Assembly: GCF_000152745.1 (NCBI RefSeq)
Contig: NZ_CH672428.1
Span: 1,443,251-1,507,250 of the forward strand
Reading direction: 5' to 3'
Length of the DNA: 64,000 nt
Origin: Oceanicaulis sp. HTCC2633
GTDB taxonomy: Bacteria > Pseudomonadota > Alphaproteobacteria > Caulobacterales > Maricaulaceae
Part shown: piece after piece, positions 1 through 10,204 of the stretch
How the letters are laid out: the number at the start of each line of letters is the position of its first letter
How positions within the stretch are numbered: position 1 is the stretch's first letter
Notes under the pieces: generated by a model
The model's input: the letters and a program-made list of their open reading frames with translations, nothing else
Database searches by the model: none
Told to the model about the DNA's origin: nothing
Position numbers and translations under genes: made by a program

Positions 1-47
1 AGGTGGTCGAGGCCTATCAGATCCTCAAAAGCTGCGGCATGGGTTAG
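1..47 (+). CDS. 3' end of a gene, probably a J-domain (DnaJ-like) protein; cut by window start
   Basis: The only open frame entering the window from the left reads VVEAYQILKSCGMG and then stops with TAG at 45-47. The 'EAYQILK' segment resembles helix IV of a J domain, which ends the protein in the small J-domain genes often found just before cobS in alphaproteobacteria. That neighbourhood (J-domain protein, then cobS and cobT) is known from the group and fits the genes that follow. With only 14 residues visible the call rests mainly on context, so it could be another protein. Confidence 0.4.
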   Translation, partial: VVEAYQILKSCGMG

Positions 48-129
48 CCTGTCCAAAGTTTAATGCCTCAGACAGAATCCAGAAAGATGACCCCGGTCAC
101 CTTCCCTCCTCCATACTGGGGAGGACCAC

Positions 130-1137
130 ATGTTTCTATCATCACTGGCGCTGTCGCTGGCCTTATCAAGCTGCCCTGCAAACGCCCACTGCCTTGAAGA
201 CGACAACCTTCTGGCCGTTTCCACGAGCGCGGAGCGCGCCGAACTGATCCTGTCCGCCATGCAGGACGCGGAAACGCGGTTTGCTGACGTCTTCAATCGC
301 ATGCCGGGCCTGACCGCCGTTGTTGAGGACAGTTCCGAGTTTCCAGGCTTCACCGGTGAGCTGGATGAGGCCGGCTATGTCGTCAAACCCTGGGTCTCCC
401 CTCAAGCCATGCGCGCCCAGCTGGAAGCCCAGGTGCGCCCGGCGGTCGAGGCCCAGATGGCGGGCTCTCCGCAAGCGGTGATCGACGCCACGATCGAGGC
501 GGCCCTCTCAGGCCGGGTCGAGAACAACAACAAGGTCCGCCACGCCGATGCGATCATTGCCCACGAGCTGGGGCATATGTGGGTGAAGGATCTTTATGAC
601 TGGCCGCAAGTCGATACGGGCGACGCCCGCGCCTATGGCGCAGCCGCCGCGCCGGACTGGTTTGATGAAACCGCCGCCGTGCTGATGGAAAGCGACGCTC
701 TGACACAGAGCCGGCGCGAAGCCCTGTGCGAAACCGCCTCGGATGATCTGCCGGACCAGTTCGAGCGCTATTTCAGCATGGAGCACCCGCTGTTGCAGCT
801 GGCCTCTCTGGCGGCCGATCGCGCGGCGGCGGCCGCAGCCGCGTCCGGCGACACCTCGAACGGTCCGCGCATCATGGTGATGTCTGGAGAAACGCTGACG
901 GCCCAGGGCGCCGACATGATCGGGGCCGAGCAGTTCTACAGCCTGACCCGGGCGCTGATTGACTATCTGACCGCCGAGACCGGCTCAGAGGCCGTCTTCA
1001 ATGACATGGCCGAAGCCTTATCGTCCGAGCAGTCCTTTGACGGCTGGCTGTCGTCGAACGAGGCGGATCTTCCCGAAAGCCGCGACGCCCTGATTGGAGC
1101 GCTGTCCGATCAGGTGGTGCGGACCTGCGAGGCCTGA
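130..1137 (+). CDS. secreted HEXXH-type putative zinc metallopeptidase
   Basis: 335 residues. The start is supported by a GGGGAGG ribosome site six bases upstream. The N-terminus is a hydrophobic signal peptide ([19 protein letters not shown], about residues 1-19), so the protein is probably exported. HELGH lies at residues 145-149 and is followed about 30 residues later by WFDETAA, which resembles the W-x2-E helix giving the third zinc ligand in gluzincin (clan MA) peptidases. No named family was recognised. It sits between the probable J-domain tail and cobS, a position where an inserted gene is unexpected. A zinc-dependent hydrolase of the periplasm or surface is the likely role; the substrate is unknown. 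Confidence 0.6.
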   Translation: MFLSSLALSLALSSCPANAHCLEDDNLLAVSTSAERAELILSAMQDAETRFADVFNRMPGLTAVVEDSSEFPGFTGELDEAGYVVKPWVSPQAMRAQLEAQVRPAVEAQMAGSPQAVIDATIEAALSGRVENNNKVRHADAIIAHELGHMWVKDLYDWPQVDTGDARAYGAAAAPDWFDETAAVLMESDALTQSRREALCETASDDLPDQFERYFSMEHPLLQLASLAADRAAAAAAASGDTSNGPRIMVMSGETLTAQGADMIGAEQFYSLTRALIDYLTAETGSEAVFNDMAEALSSEQSFDGWLSSNEADLPESRDALIGALSDQVVRTCEA

Positions 1138-1255
1138 TCACGCAGACGCGACATTGTGTGCTGAGCTGGAGTGGCGACAGGGCTTGGACGGGCTATGTCT
1201 GAGGCTTATGGTTTGTCCCGACCCTGTCGCGCTGCAGCAAAGAGCCTTTCCGCGT

Positions 1256-2245
1256 ATGACCGACGATACCCTGATCAGCCTCACCCCCGACGCCAAAGCC
1301 GATTGCCAGACCCTGTTCGGATTTGACCCGGGGTTCGAGGTCGCCGCCTTTTCCCAGCGCGACGCCCATGTGCCGGACATCGACCCGACCTATGTGTTTG
1401 ATCCGGCCACCACACGCGCCATTCTGGCGGGCTTCGCCTTCAACCGGCGCGTCATGGTCCAGGGCTATCACGGCACGGGCAAGTCCACCCATGTGGAGCA
1501 GGTGGCCGCGCGGCTGAACTGGCCCATGATCCGGGTCAATCTCGACAGCCATGTCAGCCGGATCGACATGGTCGGCAAGGACGCCATCGTCCTGAAGGAC
1601 GGCCAGCAGATCACCGAGTTCCAGGAAGGCATCCTGCCCTGGGCCGTGCAGCGCCCGGTCGCGCTCCTGTTTGACGAATACGATGCAGGCCGCCCGGACG
1701 TGATGTTCGTGATCCAGCGCGTTCTGGAAGCCTCGGGCTCGCTGACGCTGCTGGACCAGAACCGCGTCATCCGCCCGAACCCGAACTTCCGCCTGTTCGC
1801 CACCACCAACACGGTGGGTCTCGGGGACACGACGGGCCTTTATCACGGCACCCAGCAGATCAACCAGGGTCAGATGGACCGCTGGTCGATCGTCTCCACC
1901 CTCAACTATCTGCCCGCCGAGACCGAGCGCGCCATCGTCGCCGCCAAGCTGGGCGAGTACGGCAAGACCGAAGCCGGCGCAAAGATGATTGCGGACATGG
2001 TGGCCGTCGCGGATCTCACCCGCGAAGCCTTCATCAATGGCGATCTGTCCACCGTGATGAGCCCGCGCACCGTGCTCACCTGGGCGGAGAACACCCAGAT
2101 CTTCGGTAATCCGGGCGTGGCCTTCCGCCTGACCTTCCTGAACAAGTGCGATGAGCTGGAACGCCCGATCGTGTCGGAATTCTACCAGCGCGTCTTCGGC
2201 GAGGATCTGCCCGAGAGCGCCCTGTCGTCCGGCGCTGCGGCCTAA
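1256..2245 (+). CDS. cobS: CobS, AAA+ ATPase subunit of cobaltochelatase-type complex
   Basis: 329 residues, the usual CobS length, when started at ATG 1256; an earlier in-frame start at 1094 would add an unlikely extension overlapping the preceding gene. Walker A is GYHGTGKST at residues 70-78 and Walker B is ALLFDE at 136-141; [10 protein letters not shown] lies where sensor 1 is expected. CobS forms the AAA+ motor of the CobNST cobaltochelatase, which inserts cobalt into hydrogenobyrinic acid diamide. No cobN or other cobalamin gene is present here, and CobS/CobT pairs in alphaproteobacteria often lie apart from cobalamin operons. cobT follows after 9 bases, so the two are co-transcribed. 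Confidence 0.9.
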   Translation: MTDDTLISLTPDAKADCQTLFGFDPGFEVAAFSQRDAHVPDIDPTYVFDPATTRAILAGFAFNRRVMVQGYHGTGKSTHVEQVAARLNWPMIRVNLDSHVSRIDMVGKDAIVLKDGQQITEFQEGILPWAVQRPVALLFDEYDAGRPDVMFVIQRVLEASGSLTLLDQNRVIRPNPNFRLFATTNTVGLGDTTGLYHGTQQINQGQMDRWSIVSTLNYLPAETERAIVAAKLGEYGKTEAGAKMIADMVAVADLTREAFINGDLSTVMSPRTVLTWAENTQIFGNPGVAFRLTFLNKCDELERPIVSEFYQRVFGEDLPESALSSGAAA

Positions 2246-2254
2246 GGGCACGGC

Positions 2255-4087
2255 ATGTCTGACGCCTCTTCTGCAGATCAGTTCCGGCGTGCGCTGAGCG
2301 CGGCCACGCGCGCGATCTCTCATGATCGCGAGCTGGACGTGAAGTTCGGCGGCGACGCGGCTCTGGCGCGCGGCAAGGTCGTGCTGCCGAACCCGCCCGA
2401 GAAGATGACGGCGGAGGATGCGGCGCGTCTGCGCGGCAAGGCGGACGCGCTGGCGCTCAGACTGCAGCTTCACAATTCCAAATCCCACCAGTCCGCCCTG
2501 CCGCCGGGCGCCCAGGCGCGCAAGATCTTTGACGCCGCCGAGCAGGCGCGTGTCGAGGCTCTGGGCGCGCGGGCCATGCGCGGGGTGGCGGACAATCTCG
2601 ACGCCGCCCTGGCCGACCGATGCCGCCGTGAAGGCTGGAACCATGCCGAGGACCGGCAGACCGCGCCGCTGGAAGACGCCATCTCCATGCTGGTGCGCGA
2701 GCGCATTACCGGGCGCCCGGCCCCTGACGACGCCAAGGGCCTGATGCAGGTCTGGCGCGAGGATCTGGAAAGTCATGCCGGAGGAGCGCTCGATGCTCTG
2801 GCGGGAGCCGCGGACGATCAAAGCGCCTATGCCGAGGCCCTCAGACAGGTGATCCGGGATCTCGACCTGACCGACGAGCTGGGCGAGCACGATCAGGACG
2901 AGGACGACACCGACGACAGCGAGGACGACGCCGGCGTCGAGCAGGAGCCCGAAGCGGGCGAGGACGACACTGACAGCGACCCGGATCAGGGCGAGGACGA
3001 GGACGACGCGGCGGACGCCAAGGGCACCGCGGCCGATACCGACGACATCCATTTCGCCGAGGACAGCCAGACCCGCGTCGAGGCCGATGACGAGCCCAGC
3101 GAGACCCAGCAATCGGCCAAGCCCAACTGGGTCAGCCCGCCAGGCGAGGATCCCAACGCCTACAAGGTGTTCACCACCAAGTTCGACGAGGTGATCCAGG
3201 CGTCGGACCTGTGCGATGTCAGCGAACTCAATCGTCTGCGCCGCACCCTCGACCAGCATCTCAAGGGGCTTGAAAGCGCGGTGGGGCGTCTCGCCAATCG
3301 CCTGCAGCGCCGCCTGATGGCGCAGCAACAACGCTCCTGGTCCTTCGATCTCGAGGAAGGCCAGCTCGATCCGGCGCGCCTGCCCCGCATCATCATGGAC
3401 CCGATGATGCCATTGAGCTTCAAGATGGAGAAGGACACCGACTTCCGCGATACGGTCGTTACGCTGCTTCTGGACAATTCCGGCTCCATGCGCGGTCGTC
3501 CGATCCTGGTGGCCGCCGCCTGCGCCGACATACTGGCGCGGACGCTGGAGCGGTGCGGCGTGAAGACCGAGATCCTGGGCTTCACCACCCGCGCCTGGAA
3601 GGGCGGGCGCTCCAAGGAGGAATGGCTGTCTCAGGGCAAGCCGCCCCATCCAGGCCGTCTGAACGATTTGCGCCATATCATCTACAAGGCGGCGGACGCC
3701 CCCTGGCGCAGATCCCGGTCCAATCTGGGGCTGATGCTGCGAGACGGCCTTCTGAAGGAAAACATCGACGGCGAAGCCCTGCTCTGGGCGCACAAGCGTC
3801 TGCTGGCCCGGCCCGAACAGCGCCGCATCATGATGGTGATCTCGGACGGCGCGCCGGTGGATGACGGCACCCAGTCGGCGAACTCGCCCGCCTATCTCGA
3901 AAAGCATTTGCGCGAAGTTATCACCATGATCGAGACAAAGTCCGATGTTGAGCTTCTCGCCATCGGCATTGGCCATGATGTGACGCGGTATTACCGCAAG
4001 GCCGTGACGATTGTGGATGTAGAGCAGCTCGCCGGCGCCATGACCGACCAGCTGGCGGCCCTGTTTGAAGAGGACAAACGCCGCTAG
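2255..4087 (+). CDS. cobT: CobT, VWA-domain subunit of cobaltochelatase-type complex
   Basis: 610 residues. The N-terminal part is helical; a very acidic linker (long D/E runs) spans roughly residues 205-290; the C-terminal third is a von Willebrand A domain whose metal-binding MIDAS motif reads [11 protein letters not shown] near residue 405, followed by [12 protein letters not shown]. This is the standard CobT layout. It pairs with CobS in a two-tiered AAA+/VWA chelatase like ChlI/ChlD of magnesium chelatase. Cobalt insertion is the family role; whether it acts on cobalt in this organism depends on whether cobN exists elsewhere in the genome. Confidence 0.9.
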   Translation: MSDASSADQFRRALSAATRAISHDRELDVKFGGDAALARGKVVLPNPPEKMTAEDAARLRGKADALALRLQLHNSKSHQSALPPGAQARKIFDAAEQARVEALGARAMRGVADNLDAALADRCRREGWNHAEDRQTAPLEDAISMLVRERITGRPAPDDAKGLMQVWREDLESHAGGALDALAGAADDQSAYAEALRQVIRDLDLTDELGEHDQDEDDTDDSEDDAGVEQEPEAGEDDTDSDPDQGEDEDDAADAKGTAADTDDIHFAEDSQTRVEADDEPSETQQSAKPNWVSPPGEDPNAYKVFTTKFDEVIQASDLCDVSELNRLRRTLDQHLKGLESAVGRLANRLQRRLMAQQQRSWSFDLEEGQLDPARLPRIIMDPMMPLSFKMEKDTDFRDTVVTLLLDNSGSMRGRPILVAAACADILARTLERCGVKTEILGFTTRAWKGGRSKEEWLSQGKPPHPGRLNDLRHIIYKAADAPWRRSRSNLGLMLRDGLLKENIDGEALLWAHKRLLARPEQRRIMMVISDGAPVDDGTQSANSPAYLEKHLREVITMIETKSDVELLAIGIGHDVTRYYRKAVTIVDVEQLAGAMTDQLAALFEEDKRR

Positions 4088-4135
4088 GGCGTGCATAATC
4101 CACAACCAGTCCGAGAGCTTGAACTGGGGGTTCGC

Positions 4136-5155
4136 ATGCTTGTCCGTCTAGGCCTGTCTGTCTGTCTGTGCCCGTTTTTGATCGCGTGTGGCGGAGGGGG
4201 CGAGGCGCAGACCGCGTCCGAATCCGCCAGCTTGTCTTTGACGCCCCTGCCGCTTTTCCCGGACGATCCCGGGCGGACGCGGCTGGGCGATCTGCGCTAT
4301 CTGGGCGGGGTCGCGCTTGATCTCGACGAGGAGCGCTTTGGCGGCTGGTCCGCCCTCGATATTTCACCAGACGGCGGACGTTTGCTCGCGGTCTCAGACA
4401 GCGGCTACTGGATGACCGCCTCGCTGCAATATGACGGCGATGCGCTCGTCGGCCTCAGCGAACCGCATATCACGGTGATCCTCGACGAGGCCGGCGAGCC
4501 GGTGTCCGACGACTTCGCTGACTCCGAGGGCCTCGCGGATCTGGGCGATGGCGCCTATGCCGTCAGCTTCGAGCGTGAGCACCGCATCTGGCGCTATGAG
4601 CTGGGTGAAGACTGGAGCGGTGTGGACGACGCCCTGCCGACGCCTCTCGCCAATCCGCTCGGAACCGAAGCCCTGCCCAATAACGCCGGCATGGAGGGGA
4701 TCGCGGTGATCGGCGACTGGCTCTGGTCCGCGCAGGAGCACACGACGGGCAATGCCCCGGTGCACATCTTCTTCCGCACGCACCTGTTCGAGCCGGAGCA
4801 GACCGGGAATTCCTATCTGGTGGCGATGGAGCCTGAATTCGGCGTCACCGAACTGGAATCAGACGGCGCGGACGGGCTCTACATCCTGCAGCGTTTCTGG
4901 TCACGCGACGTGGGCAATCGCATCCACATCCTGCACCTGACCGCCGAACAGATCGCGGAGGCGCCCAATGTCACGGAACTCCACCCCACATTGCTGGCCG
5001 CCATCGAGCCTGATGAGATGAGCGTGGACAATTTCGAGGGCATGGCGGTCATCGAGCGCGAGGGCCAGACACGCCTCTTCCTGATCTCGGACGATAATTA
5101 CAACGACAGCCAGCGCACGCTGCTGTTCAGCTTCGTCCTCGAACTGCGTCAGTGA
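4136..5155 (+). CDS. lipoprotein with esterase-like activity of phytase (PF13449-type) domain
   Basis: 339 residues from ATG 4136, which has a GGGGG site just upstream and begins a clean lipoprotein signal ending in lipobox LIAC. A GTG at 4091 in the same frame would add 15 residues ahead of the signal and is unlikely. The mature part starts LGDLRYLGGVALD and contains FGGWSALDISPDG, AVSDSGYW and DSEGLADL, which resemble the beta-propeller-like 'esterase-like activity of phytase' family. It would be anchored on the membrane facing the periplasm. The substrate is unknown; the family name does not prove phytase activity. It follows cobT by 48 bases on the same strand. Confidence 0.75.
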   Translation: MLVRLGLSVCLCPFLIACGGGGEAQTASESASLSLTPLPLFPDDPGRTRLGDLRYLGGVALDLDEERFGGWSALDISPDGGRLLAVSDSGYWMTASLQYDGDALVGLSEPHITVILDEAGEPVSDDFADSEGLADLGDGAYAVSFEREHRIWRYELGEDWSGVDDALPTPLANPLGTEALPNNAGMEGIAVIGDWLWSAQEHTTGNAPVHIFFRTHLFEPEQTGNSYLVAMEPEFGVTELESDGADGLYILQRFWSRDVGNRIHILHLTAEQIAEAPNVTELHPTLLAAIEPDEMSVDNFEGMAVIEREGQTRLFLISDDNYNDSQRTLLFSFVLELRQ

Positions 5156-5175
5156 TCCTGGCGACAAACGCAACG

Positions 5176-5210
5176 AAAAACGCCCGCCGTTTCCGGCGGG
5201 CGTTGTTTCT
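5176..5210 (-). terminator. rho-independent terminator of rpmB, probably bidirectional
   Basis: An 11-bp perfect stem pairs 5179-5189 with 5194-5204 around a four-base loop. Read on the minus strand the loop is GAAA and the stem is followed by TTTTT, the classic form, 27 bases past the rpmB stop. On the plus strand it lies 21 bases after the preceding lipoprotein gene and is followed by GTTTCT, so it can serve both converging genes. Confidence 0.85.
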
Positions 5211-5230
5211 CGCGTCAAGACGTGAGCGGC

Positions 5231-5518
5231 TTAGGCGGCCGCCGCAGCTTTTTTCAGCTCGCGCTTGATTTTCAGCGCGTTGCCGGAAAGCTGCTCATCA
5301 CGAGCTTTCAGCAGGAATTGGTCCAGACCACCAACATGGTCGACGCTGCGCAGGGCCTTGGCGGCGATGCGCAGACGGAAGGAACGGCCCAGGGCCTCAG
5401 ACGCGAGCGTCACCTGACACAAATTCGGCAGGAAGCGACGCTTGGTCTTGTTGTTGGCGTGAGACACGTTGTTGCCCGAAACCGGACCCGTCCCAGTAAG
5501 TTCGCAGCGGCGCGACAT
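5231..5518 (-). CDS. rpmB: 50S ribosomal protein L28
   Basis: 95 residues beginning [20 protein letters not shown], the conserved L28 N-terminus, followed by [12 protein letters not shown]. The longer open frame upstream (to 5743) is rejected because the family starts exactly at this methionine. Length and sequence are typical of alphaproteobacterial L28, including the K/A-rich C-terminal tail. It is a single-gene unit ending in a strong hairpin and diverges from the DUF3108 gene. It is a structural protein of the large ribosomal subunit. Confidence 0.95.
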   Translation of the reverse strand: MSRRCELTGTGPVSGNNVSHANNKTKRRFLPNLCQVTLASEALGRSFRLRIAAKALRSVDHVGGLDQFLLKARDEQLSGNALKIKRELKKAAAAA

Positions 5519-5722
5519 GGCTTCCACCTTGTTCCACAACAGTCGTAAAATTATATGCGACCGCGAGAGGGAAAACCCAAGGTGCGGCGCGAGAGCGGGC
5601 GATGTACCGGTCCGGACGGCCTGCGTCAAGGCGCAGCCGCACAGAAACTGGCGTTCATCTTGCAGCCAGACCGCGTTAGATAGGCTGAGCCCACCGGCTG
5701 GGGCCAGAGGAATAAGAGTTTC

Positions 5723-6532
5723 ATGCTGACAGTGTCCAAACACGCCCGCACCGCTTTCGCCGCACTGGCGATGGCCTCACTGCCCGCGGCGGCCCAGGCG
5801 CAGACCGTCGAACCGCCCGAGCAGGTCTATGTGCGCTATTCCGGCTCGGTGCTGATTCTGAAGGTCGCGGACATCTCCCTGAGCGCCGGTTTCAATGATG
5901 GCGTGTATTCAGCCGGCGCCACTTTTCAGAGCGGTGGATTGCTGCGCTGGTTTGACGACACCAATATCGAGGCGACCACGAACGGCTATCGTCAGCCGGA
6001 CGCCCTTCACCCCTATCGCTATGAGCATATCAATCACGCCAGCGACAAGGGACGCGTGGTCGGCATCGATTTCGAGAACAATGTGGCGATGCCTGATGTC
6101 CAGCCGCCCTTCGGATCCATGGGCGAGCCCCCGGCCAGTGACGCGGACCGGGCGGGCGCGCTTGATCCCATCTCGACCCTTCTGAGCCTGATGACCGCCC
6201 TGCCGACCGACGAGAACGGGGTTTGCGAAGGCCGGTTGCCAGTATTTGACGGCAAGGCGCGCTATGATCTGCGGCTCAACAATCTGGGCCTGGATGAAGT
6301 GCGCACGCGCGCGTGGACCGGGGACGCCATTCGATGCCAGGCGTTTATCGAACCGATCAGCGGCTATGATCCGGGCGATCGCCCCGATGAAGAGGAAACA
6401 AACCGCCCGGTGACGATCTGGCTCGCCCCTGTGGACGGGGTGCATGTCCCGGTGCGCTTCCGCGCCCAGACCCGGATCGGCGCGATCACCATCCAGGCCA
6501 CCCAGCTGTATGCAGGCGACGCTACGCAATAG
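5723..6532 (+). CDS. exported DUF3108-family protein
   Basis: 269 residues. The signal peptide ends at AAAQAQT (about residue 27). The mature region, with [21 protein letters not shown], the YRYEH segment, the paired [10 protein letters not shown] motif and [11 protein letters not shown], matches the DUF3108 pattern found beside rpmB in several Caulobacterales-type genomes (neighbourhood recalled, not checked). The start is supported by AGGAATAAGAG upstream. DUF3108 proteins are periplasmic and of unknown function. The gene diverges from rpmB across a gap of about 200 bases in which I see no clear motif. Confidence 0.75.
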   Translation: MLTVSKHARTAFAALAMASLPAAAQAQTVEPPEQVYVRYSGSVLILKVADISLSAGFNDGVYSAGATFQSGGLLRWFDDTNIEATTNGYRQPDALHPYRYEHINHASDKGRVVGIDFENNVAMPDVQPPFGSMGEPPASDADRAGALDPISTLLSLMTALPTDENGVCEGRLPVFDGKARYDLRLNNLGLDEVRTRAWTGDAIRCQAFIEPISGYDPGDRPDEEETNRPVTIWLAPVDGVHVPVRFRAQTRIGAITIQATQLYAGDATQ

Positions 6533-6578
6533 GCCGCATCCCTTCTAAGGTTACGGCTCAATCTCGCTGGAGAGCGTC

Positions 6579-9392
6579 ATGTCACGCGCCCGCGCAGGCG
6601 ATCACCGTATCGCCGCGATCCTCGGCCCCACCAATACGGGCAAGACCCATCTCGCGCTCGAGCGGATGATGGCGCACGGGACCGGCGTATTCGGCCTGCC
6701 CCTGAGGCTCCTGGCGCGCGAACTTTACGACAAGGTGGTCAAGGCCAAGGGGCCGGCGTCGGTGGCGCTGATCACGGGCGAGGAGAAGATCGTGCCGCCC
6801 ACGGCGCGCTATTTCCTGTGCACTGTCGAGGCGATGCCGCTGAACATGCGGCCCGCCTTCCTGGCCGTGGACGAGATCCAGCTCGCGGCCGATCCCGAGC
6901 GGGGCCATATCTTCACCGACCGGCTGCTGCACGCCCGCGGCACTCAGGAAACACTGTTCCTGGGCGCGGCGACCATGCGGCCCATCTTGCGCCATCTGAT
7001 ACCCGAGGCCGAGATCGAGGAGCGCGAGCGCTTCTCCACCCTCAGCTATGCCGGCGCCAAGAAGCTGACCAAGCTGCCGCGCCGATCGGCTATTGTCGCC
7101 TTCAGCTCCGAGGATGTGTACTCCATCGCCGAGCTGGTGCGTCGACAACGGGGCGGAGCGGCGGTGGTGATGGGCGCGCTGAGCCCCCGCACCCGCAACG
7201 CCCAGGTCGAGCTCTATCAATCGGGCGAAGTGGACTTCCTGATTGCGACCGACGCCATCGGCATGGGTCTCAATATGGATGTCGATCACGTCGCCTTCGC
7301 GAGCTATTCCAAATTCGACGGCCGCAAGCGCCGCCGGCTGTTCCCCCAGGAGGTCGGCCAGATCGCCGGCCGGGCGGGCCGCTTCCGGTCTGACGGCACC
7401 TTCGGCGAAACCGCCGACGCCCGCCCCCTGGACCCTGACATCATCGAACGGGTCGAGGACCACGAGTTCGAACCCATCAAGAAGCTGACCTGGCGTGAAA
7501 GCCATCTCGATCTCAGCTCGCTCGACAGCCTGCGCCATTCCCTGAACGCGCCCTCTCCCGACCCCGTGCTGGAACGGGTGCGCAGCGCATCGGATGAAGA
7601 TGTGCTCGATCTTGTCTCCCGCGACCCCGACATTCGCGCCCGGGCCGCCGCGCGTGGCGGCACGGCGCGCCTGTGGGATGTGTGCCGGACTCCAGACTTC
7701 CGGAAGGCCAGCCCGGACGATCATGCGCGTCTGATTTCAACGCTCTACATGCATCTGACCAGTCCAAGCGGCTATTTGCCGGACGCCTGGCTGGATGCGC
7801 AGTTGAGCCGCCTGTCCAAGACCGCAGGAGATGTGGACGCCCTGGCCCAGAGACTGGCCTATGTGCGCACCTGGTCTTACGCGGCGCACCGGAAGGACTG
7901 GACAAAAGACCCTGAATATTGGACGAGCCGTACCCGAGAGGTTGAAGATCAGCTCTCCGATGCGCTTCATGAGCGCCTGACCGCCCGCTTCATTGACCGG
8001 CGCACCAGCGCGCTGATGAAGGGGCTGCGAGAGAAAACCGATTTGGAAGCCGGGCTGAACCGCCTGGGCGAGGTCACTGTGGAGGGCCATTTCGTGGGAC
8101 GATTGAACGGGCTGAGCTTTGAAGCCGACGCTGCGGGCGAACCGCTGGCGCGCCGGGCGGTGGCGAACGCCGCAATGAAAGCGGTCCGCCCCGAAGTGAA
8201 CCGCCTGCTCTCCCAGCTCTCCCAGGCTGAAGACAGCGCACTGGCGCTGGGCGAGGACGGCGTGCTGCGCTGGCAGGATGATCCGGTCGGTCGCCTGAAG
8301 GCGGGCAGTGACCCCTTCACCCCCGCCGTCGCTCTGATCGGCGGCGAGCTGGGATCGAGCGAGTTGATCGCCCAGGCTGAAAAGCGCCTCATGACTTTCG
8401 CGGCCAGCCAGGCCGAGACGCGACTGGAACCGCTTCTGGCCCTGCGCAAGGCGCTCAAGGAAGACGGCAAGCTTGATGGCCTGGCTCGCGGCGTCGCCTA
8501 TCAGCTGGTGGAAAGCTTCGGCGCCATGTCCCGCATCAAGCTCGCGGACGAGCTGGCGGCGCTGTCCGTTCCCGAACGCCAGTCCCTGCGCCGCGCGGGC
8601 GTGCGCATTGGCGAACACGCCGTCTTCATGCCCGCCCTGCTGAAACCAGGGGCCGCCCGCCTGCTGTCCATGCTCAAGGCGATTCATGAGGGCGATATCG
8701 AGCGCGCCGTGAACCCGCCGCCGGGCCTGACCAGCATTCCCAATGATCGCCGCCACACCCTGGCTGATTACGCCGCGGCCGGCTTCCAGCCGTGCGGGCC
8801 GCGCGCCGTTCGCCTTGATATGCTCGAGCGTCTGGCGGATCTCATCCGCGAACAGCGCTCTGAGAACAAGGAACGCCGTTTCGAGCCGAATGCGCCGATG
8901 ACCGCGCTTTTGGGCTGCTCGAACGAGGATCTGCGCGAAGTGCTCAAGGCGCTGGGCTATCGCCGCGTTCAGAAGGCGGCCGAGGATCAGCCTGAGCTGT
9001 GGTCCGGCCGGTCGCGCTCGACCCAACGCCCCGCCCAAACGGGTCAGAAACCGCACGCCAAGGGCAAGGGACAAGGCAAGGGCGGCCCGCGCAAGGACGC
9101 CCGGCCCCGCCCGGCTCCGGTGAAGGACAAGCCGATCGATCCGGATTCCCCCTTCGCCGCGCTCGCCGCGCTGGAGCTCGAACAGCCCAAGCCCGCCAAT
9201 CAGAAACGCCGCAAGCCGCGCAAGAAGTCAAAAGCCAAGCCCGCCGAGGCCAAGACGGACGCGTCTCCAGAACAGTCCGCTGCTGAGGCGCCGGAGACGC
9301 CCAAGGCCGAAGCGCCTGCAGACACGGCTCAAACGCCGGCCGACGCCCCTGTCGATTCTGATGCGGCAGGTCCTGAACAAGACCGCTCATGA
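6579..9392 (+). CDS. SUV3-type DEAD/DEAH-like RNA helicase with long basic tail
   Basis: 937 residues. Motif I is GPTNTGKTH (residues 15-23), motif II is DEIQ, and the helicase C domain contains ATDAIGMGLNMDVDHVAF and QIAGRAGR. Together these are the signature of SUV3, the mitochondrial degradosome helicase, whose relatives are common in alphaproteobacteria. An all-helical region follows, and the last 130 residues or so are a low-complexity tail rich in K, A, P and Q that probably binds RNA or is disordered. It overlaps the S4-protein gene by ATGA, suggesting translational coupling and a shared RNA role. A role in RNA decay or ribosome assembly is inferred from the family. Confidence 0.85.
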   Translation: MSRARAGDHRIAAILGPTNTGKTHLALERMMAHGTGVFGLPLRLLARELYDKVVKAKGPASVALITGEEKIVPPTARYFLCTVEAMPLNMRPAFLAVDEIQLAADPERGHIFTDRLLHARGTQETLFLGAATMRPILRHLIPEAEIEERERFSTLSYAGAKKLTKLPRRSAIVAFSSEDVYSIAELVRRQRGGAAVVMGALSPRTRNAQVELYQSGEVDFLIATDAIGMGLNMDVDHVAFASYSKFDGRKRRRLFPQEVGQIAGRAGRFRSDGTFGETADARPLDPDIIERVEDHEFEPIKKLTWRESHLDLSSLDSLRHSLNAPSPDPVLERVRSASDEDVLDLVSRDPDIRARAAARGGTARLWDVCRTPDFRKASPDDHARLISTLYMHLTSPSGYLPDAWLDAQLSRLSKTAGDVDALAQRLAYVRTWSYAAHRKDWTKDPEYWTSRTREVEDQLSDALHERLTARFIDRRTSALMKGLREKTDLEAGLNRLGEVTVEGHFVGRLNGLSFEADAAGEPLARRAVANAAMKAVRPEVNRLLSQLSQAEDSALALGEDGVLRWQDDPVGRLKAGSDPFTPAVALIGGELGSSELIAQAEKRLMTFAASQAETRLEPLLALRKALKEDGKLDGLARGVAYQLVESFGAMSRIKLADELAALSVPERQSLRRAGVRIGEHAVFMPALLKPGAARLLSMLKAIHEGDIERAVNPPPGLTSIPNDRRHTLADYAAAGFQPCGPRAVRLDMLERLADLIREQRSENKERRFEPNAPMTALLGCSNEDLREVLKALGYRRVQKAAEDQPELWSGRSRSTQRPAQTGQKPHAKGKGQGKGGPRKDARPRPAPVKDKPIDPDSPFAALAALELEQPKPANQKRRKPRKKSKAKPAEAKTDASPEQSAAEAPETPKAEAPADTAQTPADAPVDSDAAGPEQDRS

Positions 9393-9673
9393 GCGCGCAC
9401 GGCGAGTCCATGCGGTGTGATGTGTGGCTGTTTCGGGCCCGCCTCTACAAATCGCGCGGTCTTGCCGGACAAATGATTGAAAAAGGCGCTGTACGGATTG
9501 ATCGCAACGGACAGGTGACCCGCCTGACAAAGCCCGCCGCGCCGGTGCGGCCCGGCGACTGCCTTGTCATCCGGCGGGACGCAGACCCGCTACGGCTGAC
9601 GGTGCGGGCGCTGCCGGAACGGCGTGGACCCGCGCCCGAAGCGCAGTCATGCTACAGCCTTGAAACCGAGTAA
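9389..9673 (+). CDS. S4-domain RNA-binding protein (Hsp15-like)
   Basis: 94 residues overlapping the helicase stop by four bases. The sequence MRCDVWLFRARLYKSRGLA followed by KGAVRIDRNGQ and VRPGDCLVI is an S4 fold as in Hsp15, which rescues stalled 50S subunits carrying nascent chains. The protein is short and basic, consistent with a stand-alone S4 protein. Coupling to the SUV3-type helicase supports a role in RNA or ribosome handling. The precise function is inferred from the family only. Confidence 0.8.
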   Translation: MSAHGESMRCDVWLFRARLYKSRGLAGQMIEKGAVRIDRNGQVTRLTKPAAPVRPGDCLVIRRDADPLRLTVRALPERRGPAPEAQSCYSLETE

Positions 9674-9697
9674 TGCCTGTTCTTTTCTGGATCGATC

Positions 9698-10132
9698 ATG
9701 TTTGAGACCTTGAAACGCCTCTTTACCGGAGCCGAAACCGCTGAAGAGCGGTCGCTGAGCCCGGAACTCTCAACAGCTGTTCTACTGGTGGAAGCGGCCC
9801 TGTCGGACGGCATCTACGCCGAGGTCGAGGAGGCGGAGATCATTACGGTGCTCTGCGCCGGTTTCGACCTGGATGCAGCCCGCGCGGCGGAATTGCTGGA
9901 TGAAGCCGAAACCCTGGCCGAAGCGGCGGTGGACCATCACCGCTTCACCCATGTGGTCAAGCAATTGCCGCGCGAACAACGCCTGAGCATTCTCGAGGAC
10001 CTGTGGCGCGTGGTGCTGGCCGATGGCGAAAGGGATGCGCACGAAGACGCCCTGATCCGCCGTCTGGCGCCGCTGCTGGGTCTGTCAGATCGTGATCGGG
10101 CTGAAGCGCGACATGCCGCCTCGGGCCGTTGA
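9698..10132 (+). CDS. TerB-family protein
   Basis: 144 residues. The all-helical sequence has the paired acidic motifs of the TerB/DUF533 fold: AALSDGIYAEVEEAEI early and VVLADGERDAHEDALIRRL late, two pseudo-repeats that bind metal in TerB. Many alphaproteobacteria carry such a stand-alone TerB protein unrelated to a tellurite operon, and no other ter gene is present here. It is probably cytosolic; its role is unknown. It lies 24 bases after the S4 gene and is probably in the same transcript. Confidence 0.75.
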   Translation: MFETLKRLFTGAETAEERSLSPELSTAVLLVEAALSDGIYAEVEEAEIITVLCAGFDLDAARAAELLDEAETLAEAAVDHHRFTHVVKQLPREQRLSILEDLWRVVLADGERDAHEDALIRRLAPLLGLSDRDRAEARHAASGR

Positions 10133-10204
10133 CAAACGGGCGCGAGGGGGCCATGTCCCCGCCAACTTTCTGTCTAACAACATTGTTCCGAGGCCGCCTG
10201 CGCG

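Noticed and set aside
1193-4105. Minus-strand open frame of 970 codons
   Set aside because: It is antisense to cobS and cobT, which have clear Walker and MIDAS motifs; the reverse product is H/G/R-rich with no domain.
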